From positions 26,373-90,372 of the forward strand of contig NZ_APMP01000014.1 of assembly GCF_000372645.1 (NCBI RefSeq): a stretch of 64,000 nucleotides of DNA, in the 5' to 3' direction. The stretch is from Caulobacter vibrioides OR37. GTDB lineage: Bacteria > Pseudomonadota > Alphaproteobacteria > Caulobacterales > Caulobacteraceae. Numbering within the stretch: the first letter of the stretch is position 1; each line of letters opens with the position of its first letter. Below, piece by piece: positions 53,337 to 63,979 of this stretch. The position numbers and the translations under genes were made by a program. The notes beneath the pieces were generated by a model. It searched no databases and was not told where the DNA came from. It saw nothing but the letters and a program-made list of their open reading frames with translations.

Positions 53337-54362
53337 CTAGGAGAGCTTGACCAGCATCTTGCCCAGGTTCTCGCCGGTGAACAGCTTCAGGAAGGCGTCC
53401 GGCGCGCGCTCGACGCCTTCCTCCACGGTCTCCTTCCAGGTGATCTTCCCGGCCTTGATCCACTCGGCCATGTCCTTGGCGAATTGCGGGAACAGGTCGG
53501 CGTGGTTGGAGACAATGAAGCCTTCCAGGCGCAGGCTCTTGCCGACGGCCTGGATGATGTTCGACGGGCCTTCCGGCTTACCGGTTTCGTTGTACTGCGA
53601 GATCATTCCGCACAGGGCGAAGCGGGCGGAGGGGCGGGCCGAGTTGATCGCCGCCTCCAGGTGCACGCCGCCGACATTCTCGAAATAGACGTCGATGCCC
53701 TTGGGCGCGACCTTGGCCAGTTCCGCGACCACGTCTGGGGTGGCCTTGTAGTCGATGACGTGGTCGACGCCGATCGACTTGAGGAACGCGACCTTCTCGG
53801 GCCCGCCGGCCGAGCCGATCACGGTGTGGCCCTTCAGCTTGGCGATCTGGCAGACGATCGAGCCGACCGCGCCGGCGGCGGCCGAGACGAAAACGACGTC
53901 GCCGTCCTTCAGCGCCGCGATGCGCAGCAGGCCGACATAGGCGGTCAGGCCCGGCATGCCGACCACGCCGAGGAACGCCTGGGGCGGCAGGCCGTGGGTC
54001 TCGATCTTGGTGATCGCGCCCAGGCCGGCGGCGGCCAGCGACTTGGGATGGGCGTTGAAGGCCTCGCGCCAGCCGAACATCGAGTTGACGATGTCGCCCG
54101 GCTTGAAGTCCGGATCGTTGGAGGCGACGACCTCGCCGATCGCGCCACCCTGCAGGGCTTGGCCGATCTGGAACGGCGGCACGTAGCTGGGGCGATCGTA
54201 CATGCGTCCGCGCATATAGGGGTCGACCGACATCCAGAGGTTACGGACCTGGACCTCGCCGTCGCCGGGCGCCGGGAGCTCGACGGTCGCCAGCTCGAAG
54301 TCCGAGGCCTTGGGCAGTCCAACCGGGCGGCTCTTCAGGCGGATCTCGCGCGAGGTGCTCAT
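53337..54362 (-). CDS. NADP-dependent zinc-independent medium-chain reductase (CurA-like)
   Basis: A 341-residue MDR enzyme without catalytic zinc Cys/His, similar to curcumin reductase CurA and leukotriene B4 12-hydroxydehydrogenase. The N-terminal VRNLWMSVDPYMRGRM is diagnostic of this group. SAAAGAVGSIVCQIAKLKG is the NADPH-binding Rossmann glycine motif, and YFENVGG follows. It reduces alpha,beta-double bonds of enones or enals. It is divergent from the Gfo/Idh/MocA gene, start preceded by AGGGAGATACATC. Confidence 0.9.
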   Translation of the reverse strand: MSTSREIRLKSRPVGLPKASDFELATVELPAPGDGEVQVRNLWMSVDPYMRGRMYDRPSYVPPFQIGQALQGGAIGEVVASNDPDFKPGDIVNSMFGWREAFNAHPKSLAAAGLGAITKIETHGLPPQAFLGVVGMPGLTAYVGLLRIAALKDGDVVFVSAAAGAVGSIVCQIAKLKGHTVIGSAGGPEKVAFLKSIGVDHVIDYKATPDVVAELAKVAPKGIDVYFENVGGVHLEAAINSARPSARFALCGMISQYNETGKPEGPSNIIQAVGKSLRLEGFIVSNHADLFPQFAKDMAEWIKAGKITWKETVEEGVERAPDAFLKLFTGENLGKMLVKLS

Positions 54363-54476
54363 GATGTATCTCCCTGGCTCCGATCGGAGCGTTGCGTATT
54401 TAAACGGATGTTTAGCGCGCCCTTACGGAAGGCTCCAGTGCTTCTATGCGGCCGCGAAGCGGGGTAGACACCGCCC

Positions 54477-55412
54477 ATGACCCAAGACCGCTCTTCCTCC
54501 GCGCTTCTGAAGGCCGGCGTCGTCGGCGCCGGCGTGTTCGGCGGCTACCACGCCAAGAAATACGTCGAGCTGGAGGGGGTGACCCTGGCGGGCGTCTATG
54601 ACGTCGACCTGGCGCGAGCGGAGGCTCTGGCCGGTCCGTTGGGCGCCCGGGCCTTCGACGATATCGACGCCTTCCTGGCCGCCGTGGACGTGGTCACGGT
54701 CGCCGCCCCCGCCGTCCACCACGCGGCGCCGGCGCTGGCGGCCCTGAAGGCGGGCAAGCCGGTCTATTCGGAGAAGCCGATCGCCTGCGCGCCGGAAGAC
54801 GCCGACAAGATGGTCGCCGCCGCCGCCAAGGCCGGCGTCCCGCTCGCTTGCGGACACCAGGAGCGGGTCGTGTTCCAGGCCATGGGTCTTCTGGACATCC
54901 CCGAACAGCCGCTGCGGCTGGAGGCGGTGCGTCGCGGCACGCCCTCGGACCGCAATCTCGATGTTTCCGTGGTGCTCGATTTGATGATCCACGACATCGA
55001 CCTGGCCCTAGCGCTCTGCGACGGCGAGCCGATCGCGGTGGAGGGTGAGGGGGCCATCACCCGGTCGACCTCGCTGGACTGGGTCAAGGCCGAGGCCACC
55101 TTCGACAATGGCTTCACGGCCCTGTTCGACAGCTCCCGTGTCGCGGAGTCCCGCGAGCGCACCATGAAGGTCGTCTATCCGTCGGGCGAGGTCGAGATCG
55201 ACTTTCTGGCCCGCACCTTCCGCAACACCACGCCGTTCCCGCTGATCGAGAACTTCACCGAGACCCCGGCCGGCAAGGATCCGCTGGGCCTGTCGGTCGC
55301 TGGCTTCCTGAAAGCCGTGCGCGGCGAGTCCCCCCGGCCGGTGGTGACCGGCGGGGAGGCCGCCCGCGCGCTGGACCTGGCGCTGGCCGTGGAGCAGGCG
55401 GTCGAGGGCTGA
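54477..55412 (+). CDS. Gfo/Idh/MocA-family NAD(P)-dependent oxidoreductase
   Basis: A 311-residue protein. The N-terminal Rossmann fold has GVVGAGVFGGYHAKKY and the consensus SEKPIACAP (Lys that lines the active site), followed by the C-terminal alpha/beta domain (LIHDIDLALALCDG, with the conserved His-Asp). Members oxidise sugars, inositols or biliverdin-like compounds; the substrate here is not predictable. It is monocistronic, divergent from the CurA-like gene, and its stop lies 3 bp from the MFS stop. Confidence 0.88.
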   Translation: MTQDRSSSALLKAGVVGAGVFGGYHAKKYVELEGVTLAGVYDVDLARAEALAGPLGARAFDDIDAFLAAVDVVTVAAPAVHHAAPALAALKAGKPVYSEKPIACAPEDADKMVAAAAKAGVPLACGHQERVVFQAMGLLDIPEQPLRLEAVRRGTPSDRNLDVSVVLDLMIHDIDLALALCDGEPIAVEGEGAITRSTSLDWVKAEATFDNGFTALFDSSRVAESRERTMKVVYPSGEVEIDFLARTFRNTTPFPLIENFTETPAGKDPLGLSVAGFLKAVRGESPRPVVTGGEAARALDLALAVEQAVEG

Positions 55413-55415
55413 TCC

Positions 55416-56600
55416 CTACCGTTTCCGGAAGCCCGATATCTGCAGCAGGGTCGCGATGGCCGCGAGGCCGCCGCCCAGCACGGCGACCGCGCTCCAGCCG
55501 CCCCAGGTCCAGGCCGCCGCCGCGGCCGCCGAGCCGCCCGCGCCGCCCAGGAACATCGCGCCCATGAAGAGGGTGTTCAACCGGGCCCGCGCCTGCGGCT
55601 TCAGGGCGTAGACGAGGTGCTGGTTCGAGACCAGCGCGCCTTGGACGGCGAAGTCCAGCAGGACGACCCCCGTCAGCAATCCCGGGATCGCGTTCCACAG
55701 GCCAAAGACCAGCCAGGCGGCGAGGGTCAGGATCGCGCCGAGGGCGATCGTCAGGTGCGGTCCGCGCTTGTCGGCCACCCGTCCCGCCACCGGCGCGGCC
55801 AGCACGCCGACGACTCCGACGATCCCGAACAGCCCGGCCACGTCGGCGCCAAGGCCAAAGCGCGGCTCGCGCAGGTGCAGGGCCAGGATCGTCCAGAAGC
55901 CCGTGAAGGCGGCGAACAGGTTGGCCTGGGTGAAGGCGGCCAAACGCAGGGCCGGGAACTCGCTCCAAAGCTTTCCCAGCGAGCCGAGCAGAGCGCCATA
56001 CGACAGATCGCTGTCGGGCCTGCTGCGCGGCAAGGTGGCGGCCATCAGCGCGCCGGCGGCGGCGGCGATGGGCGCGCCGAGCCAGAACATCGCGCGCCAG
56101 CCCCAGGCCGTGGCGACGAAGCCCGCCACCGTGCGGCTCAGCAGGATGCCGCACAGCAGTCCCGACATCACGACGCCGACCGTGGCGCCGCGACGCTCGG
56201 CCGGGGCCAGGTGCGCGGCCAGCGGCACGATCTGCTGAGCGACCGTCGCGGCCATGCCCACCAAGAGGGAGGCGACCAGCACCAGCGCCGCGCTGGGCGC
56301 CAGGGCCGCCAGGGCCAGGGCGAAGGCGAGGGCCGTGAACTGGATCACGATCAGGCGCTTGCGCTCGATCCGGTCGCCCAGCGGCGCCAGCAGCAGCAGC
56401 CCGGCGGCATAGCCCAGCTGGGTCGCGGTTGGCACGAAGGCGGTGAGCGGGCCGGGCAGGTCGCGTTGCATCAGGCCCAGCATCGGCTGGTTGTAATAGA
56501 TGTTGGCCACGGCCAGGCCAGCGGCGGTCGCCATGGCGAAGGTCAGCCCCCGCCCCATGGGCGAGGCCGAGACGTCGGTGCGAGCGCTGATGAAGGTCAT
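55416..56600 (-). CDS. MFS transporter (drug/sugar efflux type)
   Basis: A 394-residue major facilitator protein with twelve helices (start MTFISARTD at 56600). The loop 2-3 signature [13 protein letters not shown] and the [16 protein letters not shown] segment are typical, as is the loop 8-9 GRVADKRGP. The [16 protein letters not shown] start is common in the YnfM/AraJ-like efflux group. Gene placement divergent from a LysR regulator, with about 113 bp between, suggests its expression is controlled by that regulator. Confidence 0.9.
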   Translation of the reverse strand: MTFISARTDVSASPMGRGLTFAMATAAGLAVANIYYNQPMLGLMQRDLPGPLTAFVPTATQLGYAAGLLLLAPLGDRIERKRLIVIQFTALAFALALAALAPSAALVLVASLLVGMAATVAQQIVPLAAHLAPAERRGATVGVVMSGLLCGILLSRTVAGFVATAWGWRAMFWLGAPIAAAAGALMAATLPRSRPDSDLSYGALLGSLGKLWSEFPALRLAAFTQANLFAAFTGFWTILALHLREPRFGLGADVAGLFGIVGVVGVLAAPVAGRVADKRGPHLTIALGAILTLAAWLVFGLWNAIPGLLTGVVLLDFAVQGALVSNQHLVYALKPQARARLNTLFMGAMFLGGAGGSAAAAAAWTWGGWSAVAVLGGGLAAIATLLQISGFRKR

Positions 56601-56695
56601 GATGGGCTCCAGGGGAAGGCGTCTTGTCCTCCCGTCGGACCGAGGCTTACGGCATATCCCAATCAATGATAATAAGCGCCAACTGATGGGCCTGA

Positions 56696-56712
56696 ATATC
56701 GAAATTGGATAT
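56696..56712 (+). promoter_or_regulatory. Candidate LysR operator (ATATC-N7-GATAT)
   Basis: A perfect inverted repeat ATATC / GATAT with 7-bp spacer, containing a T-N11-A pattern (T56699, A56711), between the divergent MFS and LysR genes. Its end is one base from the LysR ATG, consistent with autoregulation. Confidence 0.5.
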
Positions 56713-56713
56713 A

Positions 56714-57601
56714 ATGGACCTCGCCGACATCGCTGTGTTCGTCGCGGCCGCGCGGGCGGGCAGCCTCGCCGCCGCCGCGCGTCGTCTGGGGATCCCGCCC
56801 ATGGCGGCTTCGCGGCGGCTGGCCGCTCTGGAGCGGGCGCTGGCCGCCCGTCTCGTCCACCGCACCACCCGCGCCCTGTCGCTGACCGCAGAGGGCGAAG
56901 CCTTCCTGCCGCACGCCCAGGCCATGTTGGAGGAGGAGGCCGCCGCCCGGGCGGCGATTCGTCCCTCCGACGCCGGCGCCTCGGGCGTGCTGCGCCTCAC
57001 CGCCTCGGCGCCGTTCGGGCGCAAGATCGTCGCCCCGATGATCCCGGACTTCATGCGGGCCAACCCCGATCTGCGCGTCGATCTTCTGGCCACCGACAGC
57101 ATCATGGACATCGTGGCCAACGGCATCGACGTCGCCATCCGGATCGGCGTGCTTCGCGACAATTCGCTCATCGCTCGGCGGCTGGCGGACAATCCTAGAA
57201 AGCTTTGCGCCGCGCCGGACTATCTGGCGCGTCACGCGGCCCCGACCGTCCTGGCGGATCTCGCCGACCATCAGTGCCTGACGGTCACCGGCGTCACCCA
57301 CTGGGCCTTCAGGGTCGGCGAGCGGGTCGCCCAGCAGAGGGTGGGCGGCGCCTTCACCGCCAACAGCGTCGAGATTCTGCATGAGGCCTGTCTGGGCGGT
57401 CGGGGGATCGCCATGCTGTCCGGCTGGAATATCCAGGAGGACGTCGCGGCCGGCCGTCTGGTCGAAATCCCGCTGGCGGACGCGACCTTGGAGGCGTGGT
57501 CGATCTGGGCCGTCTATCCCACGGCTCGCTTGGTTCCCGCCAAGACGCGGCTATTCATCGACGCCCTGACCCGGCATCTGAGAAGCCAGGGCGTGGCCTG
57601 A
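56714..57601 (+). CDS. LysR-family transcriptional regulator
   Basis: A 295-residue regulator. The N-terminal winged helix is [38 protein letters not shown], followed by the linker helix and a periplasmic-binding-like effector domain ([36 protein letters not shown]). The sequence is of the group without large insertions. I chose ATG 56714 over the upstream TTG. Divergent from the MFS gene, a classic LysR pairing. A terminator follows at 57608. Confidence 0.92.
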   Translation: MDLADIAVFVAAARAGSLAAAARRLGIPPMAASRRLAALERALAARLVHRTTRALSLTAEGEAFLPHAQAMLEEEAAARAAIRPSDAGASGVLRLTASAPFGRKIVAPMIPDFMRANPDLRVDLLATDSIMDIVANGIDVAIRIGVLRDNSLIARRLADNPRKLCAAPDYLARHAAPTVLADLADHQCLTVTGVTHWAFRVGERVAQQRVGGAFTANSVEILHEACLGGRGIAMLSGWNIQEDVAAGRLVEIPLADATLEAWSIWAVYPTARLVPAKTRLFIDALTRHLRSQGVA

Positions 57602-57607
57602 ACGAAA

Positions 57608-57640
57608 AAGGCCGCCGCTCCGGGGAGCGACGGCCTCTTG
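57608..57640. terminator. Terminator between LysR gene and kup
   Basis: Stem AAGGCCGCCGCTCC / GGAGCGACGGCCTCTT with one or two mismatches; an A-run on the left and CTTGCTT on the right. It lies between the stop of the LysR gene (57601) and the converging kup stop (57646), so it may serve both. Confidence 0.7.
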
Positions 57641-57645
57641 CTTGC

Positions 57646-59631
57646 CTAAAGGCTGACCTGGGTGCCCAGCTCGACCACCCGGCCCGGTGGCAAGTGGAAG
57701 AAGGTGGTCGGGTCGGCCGCGTTCCGAGTGAGGAAGGTGAAGAGCTTGCGCTTCCAAGTCGGCAGAGCGTCCGGCGCCACCGACGGCACGATGGCGCGGC
57801 GGCTGACGAAGAACGACGTGCTCATGATGTCGAACTTCAGGCCCTGCTTGCGGCAGGCGGCCAGGGCCTTGGGGATGTTCGGGCTTTCCATGTAGCCATA
57901 GTGCAGCGTCACCAGCCAGAAGCGCTCGTCCAGAGCCTGGGTCTCGATCCGCTTGTCCTCCTGCACATAGGGGCTCGTCTCGTTGACCACCTTCAGGATG
58001 ATGTTGCGCTCGTGCAGCACCTTGAAGTGCTTGAGGCTGTGCATCAGGGCCGGCGGGGTGGTGTCCGGGTCCGAGGTCAGGAACACCGCCGTGCCGGGGG
58101 TGGAGGCCGTCGGGCGGCGCGCGATCATCTCGCGGAAATCGGCGAACGGCAGGCCGTCCTTGCTGAGCTTGTCGCGTAGGCGCTCGGTGGCGCTGACGAA
58201 GATCGACATCATCAGGCACAGGCCCGCGCCCAGCGCCAGCGGGGCCCAGCCGCCGGTCAGCACCTTCAGCAGGTTGGCGACGAAGAAGGTCAGGTCCAGG
58301 GCGAACAGCGGCACGATCAGGGCCAGGGACGCGGCCAGGCTCCATTTCCACACGTGGCGCACGACGATGTAGGCCAGCATGGTGGTCACCACCATCGTGC
58401 CGGTGACCGAGATGCCGTAGGCGTGGGCCAGGGCGCTGGACGAGCGGAACGACAGCACCACCAGCACGACGCCGATGAACAGCATCCAGTTGATCGGCGC
58501 GACATAGATCTGGCCGGCCTCGGTGGTCGAGGTGATCTTGATCTCCATGCGGGGCAAGAGGCCCAGCTGGATCGCTTGCTGGGTCAGCGAGAAAGCGCCG
58601 GTGATCACCGCCTGGCTGGCGATGACCGTGGCCAGGCCAGAGAACAGCACTAGGCCAAAGCGCCACTGATGCGGCGCCATCAGGAAGAACCAGTCGGCGT
58701 TGGGCAGGGTCTGGTGGGCGGCCTGAGCCACCGCCAGGGCCTTGGAGGCCAAGGCCGCCTGGCCAAAATAGTTCAGCGCCAGCATCGGCAGGGCCAGCGC
58801 GATCCACGACACCTGGATGGGGCCGCGACCGAAGTGGCCCATGTCGGCGGTCAGCGCCTCGGCGCCGGTGACGGTCAGAAACACCGCGCCCATGACCATG
58901 AAGCCCGTCAGGCCGTGGTGAGCCAGGAAACCGACGGCATAGGTCGGCGAGATCGCCGCCAGGACGCTCGGCTCCTCGCGGATGTGCCACAGGCCCATGG
59001 CGCCGATGCACAGGAACCAGGCCACCATGATCGGGCCGAAGATGCCGGCGACCTTGGCCGTGCCCTTGGCCTGGAAGGTGAAGAGCGCGGTCAGAATCAC
59101 AAGGCTGACGACGATCACCTCCTGGGTGCCGAACCAGCCCGAGAAGCCGCGCACGGACTTCAGGCCCTCGACGGCCGACAGGACGGAGACGGCAGGGGTG
59201 ATGACGCCGTCGCCGTAGAACAGGGCCGCGCCGATGGCGCCCAGGGCGAAGATCATGCGGGTGCGGCCGCGCGCGCCTTGCTGCGCCAGGGCCATCAGCG
59301 ACAGCACCCCGCCTTCGCCGTTGTTCGAGGCGCGCATCAGGAACAGGACGTACTTGACCGTAACGACCAGGATCAGCGCCCACAGCGCCAATGAAAGGAC
59401 GCCCAGGATCTCCGACCGCACCAGGCCGTCGCGCGCGGCTTCGGCCAGCGCGTCGCGGAAGGCGTAGAGAGGGCTGGTGCCGATATCGCCGAACACGACG
59501 CCCACGCTGCCCAGGGCCAGCGGCCAGAAACGTCCCGTCGCGTGGCCATGCGGAGCGGCTTGCGCGGAAACGGGCGTCTGGGATGTGGTGGGGGAAGAGT
59601 CGGAGACGGCGAGGGGTTCTTTGCCCGCCAT
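57646..59631 (-). CDS. kup: KUP-family potassium uptake protein
   Basis: A 661-residue K+/H+ symporter. The first helix block ALGSVGVVFGDIGTSPLYAFRDAL is the diagnostic KUP start, with about twelve helices to residue ~470 and a cytoplasmic C-terminal domain (TSDPDTTPPALMHSLKHF, TFFHLPPGRVVELGTQVSL). I took MAGKEPLAVS (59631) because the upstream residues are not conserved. It is monocistronic with a terminator shared with the LysR gene. KUP imports K+ at low turgor or acid pH; it may be one of several copies in the genome. Confidence 0.95.
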   Translation of the reverse strand: MAGKEPLAVSDSSPTTSQTPVSAQAAPHGHATGRFWPLALGSVGVVFGDIGTSPLYAFRDALAEAARDGLVRSEILGVLSLALWALILVVTVKYVLFLMRASNNGEGGVLSLMALAQQGARGRTRMIFALGAIGAALFYGDGVITPAVSVLSAVEGLKSVRGFSGWFGTQEVIVVSLVILTALFTFQAKGTAKVAGIFGPIMVAWFLCIGAMGLWHIREEPSVLAAISPTYAVGFLAHHGLTGFMVMGAVFLTVTGAEALTADMGHFGRGPIQVSWIALALPMLALNYFGQAALASKALAVAQAAHQTLPNADWFFLMAPHQWRFGLVLFSGLATVIASQAVITGAFSLTQQAIQLGLLPRMEIKITSTTEAGQIYVAPINWMLFIGVVLVVLSFRSSSALAHAYGISVTGTMVVTTMLAYIVVRHVWKWSLAASLALIVPLFALDLTFFVANLLKVLTGGWAPLALGAGLCLMMSIFVSATERLRDKLSKDGLPFADFREMIARRPTASTPGTAVFLTSDPDTTPPALMHSLKHFKVLHERNIILKVVNETSPYVQEDKRIETQALDERFWLVTLHYGYMESPNIPKALAACRKQGLKFDIMSTSFFVSRRAIVPSVAPDALPTWKRKLFTFLTRNAADPTTFFHLPPGRVVELGTQVSL

Positions 59632-59784
59632 GTAAAGCTCGAGGCTCCAAAGCGCCGGCTCCAGGGCCGACGGCGCGCGCTTTACGCTGGCGTTCGCGTC
59701 GCAGCAATCCAAAAAATCGACGCAGCGGTACGGGTTGTCGAAAGCGTGATCGGGAAGCCTCGGAGAGTCCTAGGTCGGCGGACT

Positions 59785-60705
59785 TCAGTCATCCAGATCG
59801 AACGGCAGCTCGTCCTGGTCGGCGTTCGTTTCGCGGCGGGCCTTGGACACGGGTTTGTAGCTCGGCGTGGCGGCTGGTTTAGGCGGCGGCGCGGCGTGAT
59901 CGTCGTCGTCCCAGGGCGGGTCGCCGAACATGTCGTCGACTTCGGGCGCGGGCCGAGGCGGCGCTTGCGAGGGGCGAGCGGGCGTCGCGGAGGCGCTCGG
60001 CGCCGAGTCGAACGAAGAGCGCCGACGCAGCGGCGGCGGCGTGTCGGGCAGGGGCGGCGGCGGCGCGTGCAGGTCGCCGTCATCGTCCTCCTCGTCGAAA
60101 TCCAGCGATTCGATCGGCGGCGGTGGCGGCGGTGGCGGCGGCGCGGGCGCGACGGCGGGCGGGGCGGCCGGGCGCGGGGCCTGGGGACGACGAACGATCG
60201 CCTCGCAGCGCGCCAGCCACCGGTTGGCCTCCTGCACGGCCTCGGCCGGCGAGCGGCTTTCGCGGCGCTGTTCGTCCTCGGGCGCCCACAGGTCCAGGGT
60301 GAAATCGGGGTGGCGAGGGTCGTCGAAGATCAGGCGCAGCGTGACCATCCGCGCCTGTGGGGAGACGTGGTCGATGGCCCGGCGACCCTCGCCTCTGAAC
60401 ACCCGTCCCATAACCTGGCCGTCGATCAGCAGTTCCGCCCCCATCAGCTCGTCCAGCCGATAGATCAGGCACCAGCCGCCCCGGTCCCAGGCCACGGCGA
60501 TCAGGTTCGTGGAGAACGAAAAGCCCGCGCCGCGACCGCGTCCCCGCGTAACGATCACGCCCTCCGGCGCGCTCTTCAGGACATGGCGCAGGGCGCGGCG
60601 GATCCGCCGATCCTCGTCGCCATACCAGATGGCCAGGCTGCCGAGAAACGTCACCGCCGAGCCGGCGATGGCCACGAACAGCAGGAGACGCGCGAGCTCG
60701 CTCAT
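59785..60705 (-). CDS. Membrane-anchored acidic Pro-rich protein, unknown
   Basis: A 306-residue protein. One N-terminal helix (LLLFVAIAGSAVTFLGSLAIWYG) is followed by a folded region of about 150 residues (GVIVTRGRGRGAGFSFSTNLI, DHVSPQARMVTLRLIFDD, DFTLDLWAPEDEQ) and then a long disordered tail with about nine consecutive Pro, acidic runs (LDFDEEDDDGDL, WDDDDH) and PPPP elements. The folded part recalls small membrane-associated domains but I do not recognise it. It lies between kup and the second intergenic repeat. Likely cytoplasmic C-terminus; role unknown. Confidence 0.68.
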   Translation of the reverse strand: MSELARLLLFVAIAGSAVTFLGSLAIWYGDEDRRIRRALRHVLKSAPEGVIVTRGRGRGAGFSFSTNLIAVAWDRGGWCLIYRLDELMGAELLIDGQVMGRVFRGEGRRAIDHVSPQARMVTLRLIFDDPRHPDFTLDLWAPEDEQRRESRSPAEAVQEANRWLARCEAIVRRPQAPRPAAPPAVAPAPPPPPPPPPIESLDFDEEDDDGDLHAPPPPLPDTPPPLRRRSSFDSAPSASATPARPSQAPPRPAPEVDDMFGDPPWDDDDHAAPPPKPAATPSYKPVSKARRETNADQDELPFDLDD

Positions 60706-60748
60706 GAGGGCAGGCTAGCGGGAGTCCCGATTCCCAAACAGGGGCGAC

Positions 60749-60859
60749 TGGAGCGTGACGCCGAAAGTGGGAACCGGTTTCGGCGTCACGCTCCAAGTAT
60801 TTGATTTAGAGCCTTGTTATCGCGTCAAAACGATACCGTTTAGACGCGCGAGGGCCCTA
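60749..60859. repeat. Alphaproteobacterial long palindromic intergenic repeat, copy 2
   Basis: Hairpin 1 (60749-60795) pairs TGGAGCGTGACGCCGAAA with TTTCGGCGTCACGCTCCA perfectly. A TATTTGATTTAGAGCC linker and hairpin 2 (about 60820-60848: CGCGTC-AAAACG around an ATAC loop with CGTTTAGACGCG) follow. The linker and hairpin 1 match copy 1, but the GANTC site is lost (CGATACCG in its place). The end CCCTAG supplies the TAG stop of xthA. Confidence 0.85.
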
Positions 60860-61645
60860 GTCGCGAAAGTGTCCGACGACGGGAACGTGATCGGAAGGCT
60901 TTTCCTTGTCGCGCTCGTCGCGGTGAATGACCACGCCGGTCAAGCGGTCGGCGGCCTGCGGCGACAGCAGCAGGTGATCGATGCGGATGCCCAGGTTTCG
61001 GGGCCAGGCGCCGGCCTGATAGTCCCAGAAGGTGTAGCCGCCCGGCGCGCCGTCGGCTTGCATGTAGGCGTCGGCCAGGCCCAGGTTCTTCAGCGCCCGG
61101 AACGCGCCCCGGCTTTCGGGCTGGAACAACGCGTCGCCCAGCCAGGCTTCGGGATTGGCCACGTCCTCGGCCTCGGGAATGACGTTGTAGTCGCCGGCGA
61201 TGACCAGGGGCTCCTCGAACGCCAGCAGGCTCCGCGCGTGGGCGTGCAGGCGACGCATCCAGGCGAGCTTGTAGTCGAACTTCTCGGTCCCGACCGGATT
61301 GCCGTTGGGCAGATAGATGCCGGCGACGCGGAACGGAACCGGCGCGCCGATCACCGCCTCGACATAGCGCGACTGCTCGTCGACCTCGTCGTCGGACAGG
61401 AAGGGCAGGCCCTTGCGAACGTCCTCGACCGGAAACTTCGAGAGGAGAGCGACGCCGTTATAGGTCTTCTGCCCGTGGACGACGACATTATAGCCAAGCC
61501 TTTCAAAGGCCTCGGTGGGGAACTTCTCGTCGACGCACTTGATCTCCTGCAGCACGGCGACCTCGGGAGCCTCCGATTCGAACCAGGCCAGCACGCCCTC
61601 CAGGCGCGCGTTGATCGAATTGACGTTCCAGGTGGCTATGCGCAT
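60857..61645 (-). CDS. xthA: Exodeoxyribonuclease III
   Basis: A 262-residue AP endonuclease/3'-5' exonuclease of the EEP superfamily, used in base excision repair. Canonical motifs: ATWNVNSINARL, LQEIKCVDEKFP (Glu metal ligand), AGDYNVIP (Asp-Asn), RIDHLLLSP and SDHVPVVG (catalytic Asp-His). The stop TAG is the last base triplet of the intergenic repeat. Monocistronic; the upstream gene is NlpC/P60, 97 bp away on the same strand. Confidence 0.95.
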   Translation of the reverse strand: MRIATWNVNSINARLEGVLAWFESEAPEVAVLQEIKCVDEKFPTEAFERLGYNVVVHGQKTYNGVALLSKFPVEDVRKGLPFLSDDEVDEQSRYVEAVIGAPVPFRVAGIYLPNGNPVGTEKFDYKLAWMRRLHAHARSLLAFEEPLVIAGDYNVIPEAEDVANPEAWLGDALFQPESRGAFRALKNLGLADAYMQADGAPGGYTFWDYQAGAWPRNLGIRIDHLLLSPQAADRLTGVVIHRDERDKEKPSDHVPVVGHFRD

Positions 61646-61742
61646 CGCGGACTCCAGACAGCGGCCGGAAGCTAGAGGCCCTGACGGGCGGGCTCAAGGC
61701 GGACGAGCGATCGGCGACAAGCGGGATGCGCCGGACTTTGGT

Positions 61743-62572
61743 CTAAACTCGCCGATAGCCCAGAGGCGCGCCGACGCCGGCGGCTTCGATCCGGCTGATC
61801 GCCTCGCTCAACGGTTCGATCGCCGTGGCCATATGGTGGGCGTTGGCGTGAAGGATGGTGTCGGGGTCGAGCAGGATCGCCACGTGTCCCTTCCAGAAAA
61901 CGAGGTCGCCCCGCCGCCGGTCGGCCTCGGCGATCTCGGGGAAGAAGGCGCGCTGCATGTCGGTGTCGCGCGGGCAGGCGCGCTGGCAGGCATAGAGCGC
62001 CTGCTGGACCAGGCCCGAGCAGTCCAGGCCCAGGCTCTCGCGCCCGCCCCACTGGTAAGGCGCGCCCAGGAAGCGCTCCGCGACGGACACATAATCCTTT
62101 TCGCCGCGCCCGATCGGCGTCAGGTGCGCCTCGACGAACCAGCCCGTCCCCAGGCCCTTGGCGAAGCGGCCGTCGCGGGCCTCGATCGTCACCAGACTGT
62201 TCACCGAATAGAGTCCCTCGGGCCGCGACTTGATGTCGGGCTTGCTGAACGCATAGGTGCGGATCGCCCCGACCGTGTGGGTGGGCGAGGGGGCTCGCGG
62301 GGTCAGGCTGGACGTCTCGACGAAGCCGACATAGCCGTCGCGGGCGGCCTGCCCCCAGGCGAGGCCGTCCTTTTCCTCCAGCACGCGAAAGACCTCGCCG
62401 AACAGCAGCTGATCCCATTGCTCGGCGTCGGGCGCGGCGCTGGCCCGAATCGCCGCGGCGGGAACGGCGCAGACCATGGCGCGGCTGGGGGCATAGCGCT
62501 CGGCCGCGACCAGGCCCTCCAGGCGCTGGTCGGCTAGGTCGGGGCGGGCCAGGGTGACGCGGGCGTCGAAAG

Positions 62573-62576
<4 letters not shown>
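61743..62576 (-). CDS. NlpC/P60-family cysteine peptidase
   Basis: A 277-residue protein. The C-terminal NlpC/P60 domain has the catalytic Cys in LGLDCSGLVQQAL, the His in GHVAILLDPDT and a last polar His in LHANAHHM. The N-terminal ~140 residues form a bacterial SH3-like (SLAP/NlpC-associated) targeting region (QLLFGEVFRVLEEKDGLAW, DGYVGFVETSSL), typical of dipeptidyl-peptidase VI-like cell-wall enzymes. No signal peptide, so it probably recycles muropeptides in the cytoplasm. It overlaps the M17 aminopeptidase stop (ATGA), a known pairing. Confidence 0.88.
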
Positions 62577-63979
<1,403 letters not shown>

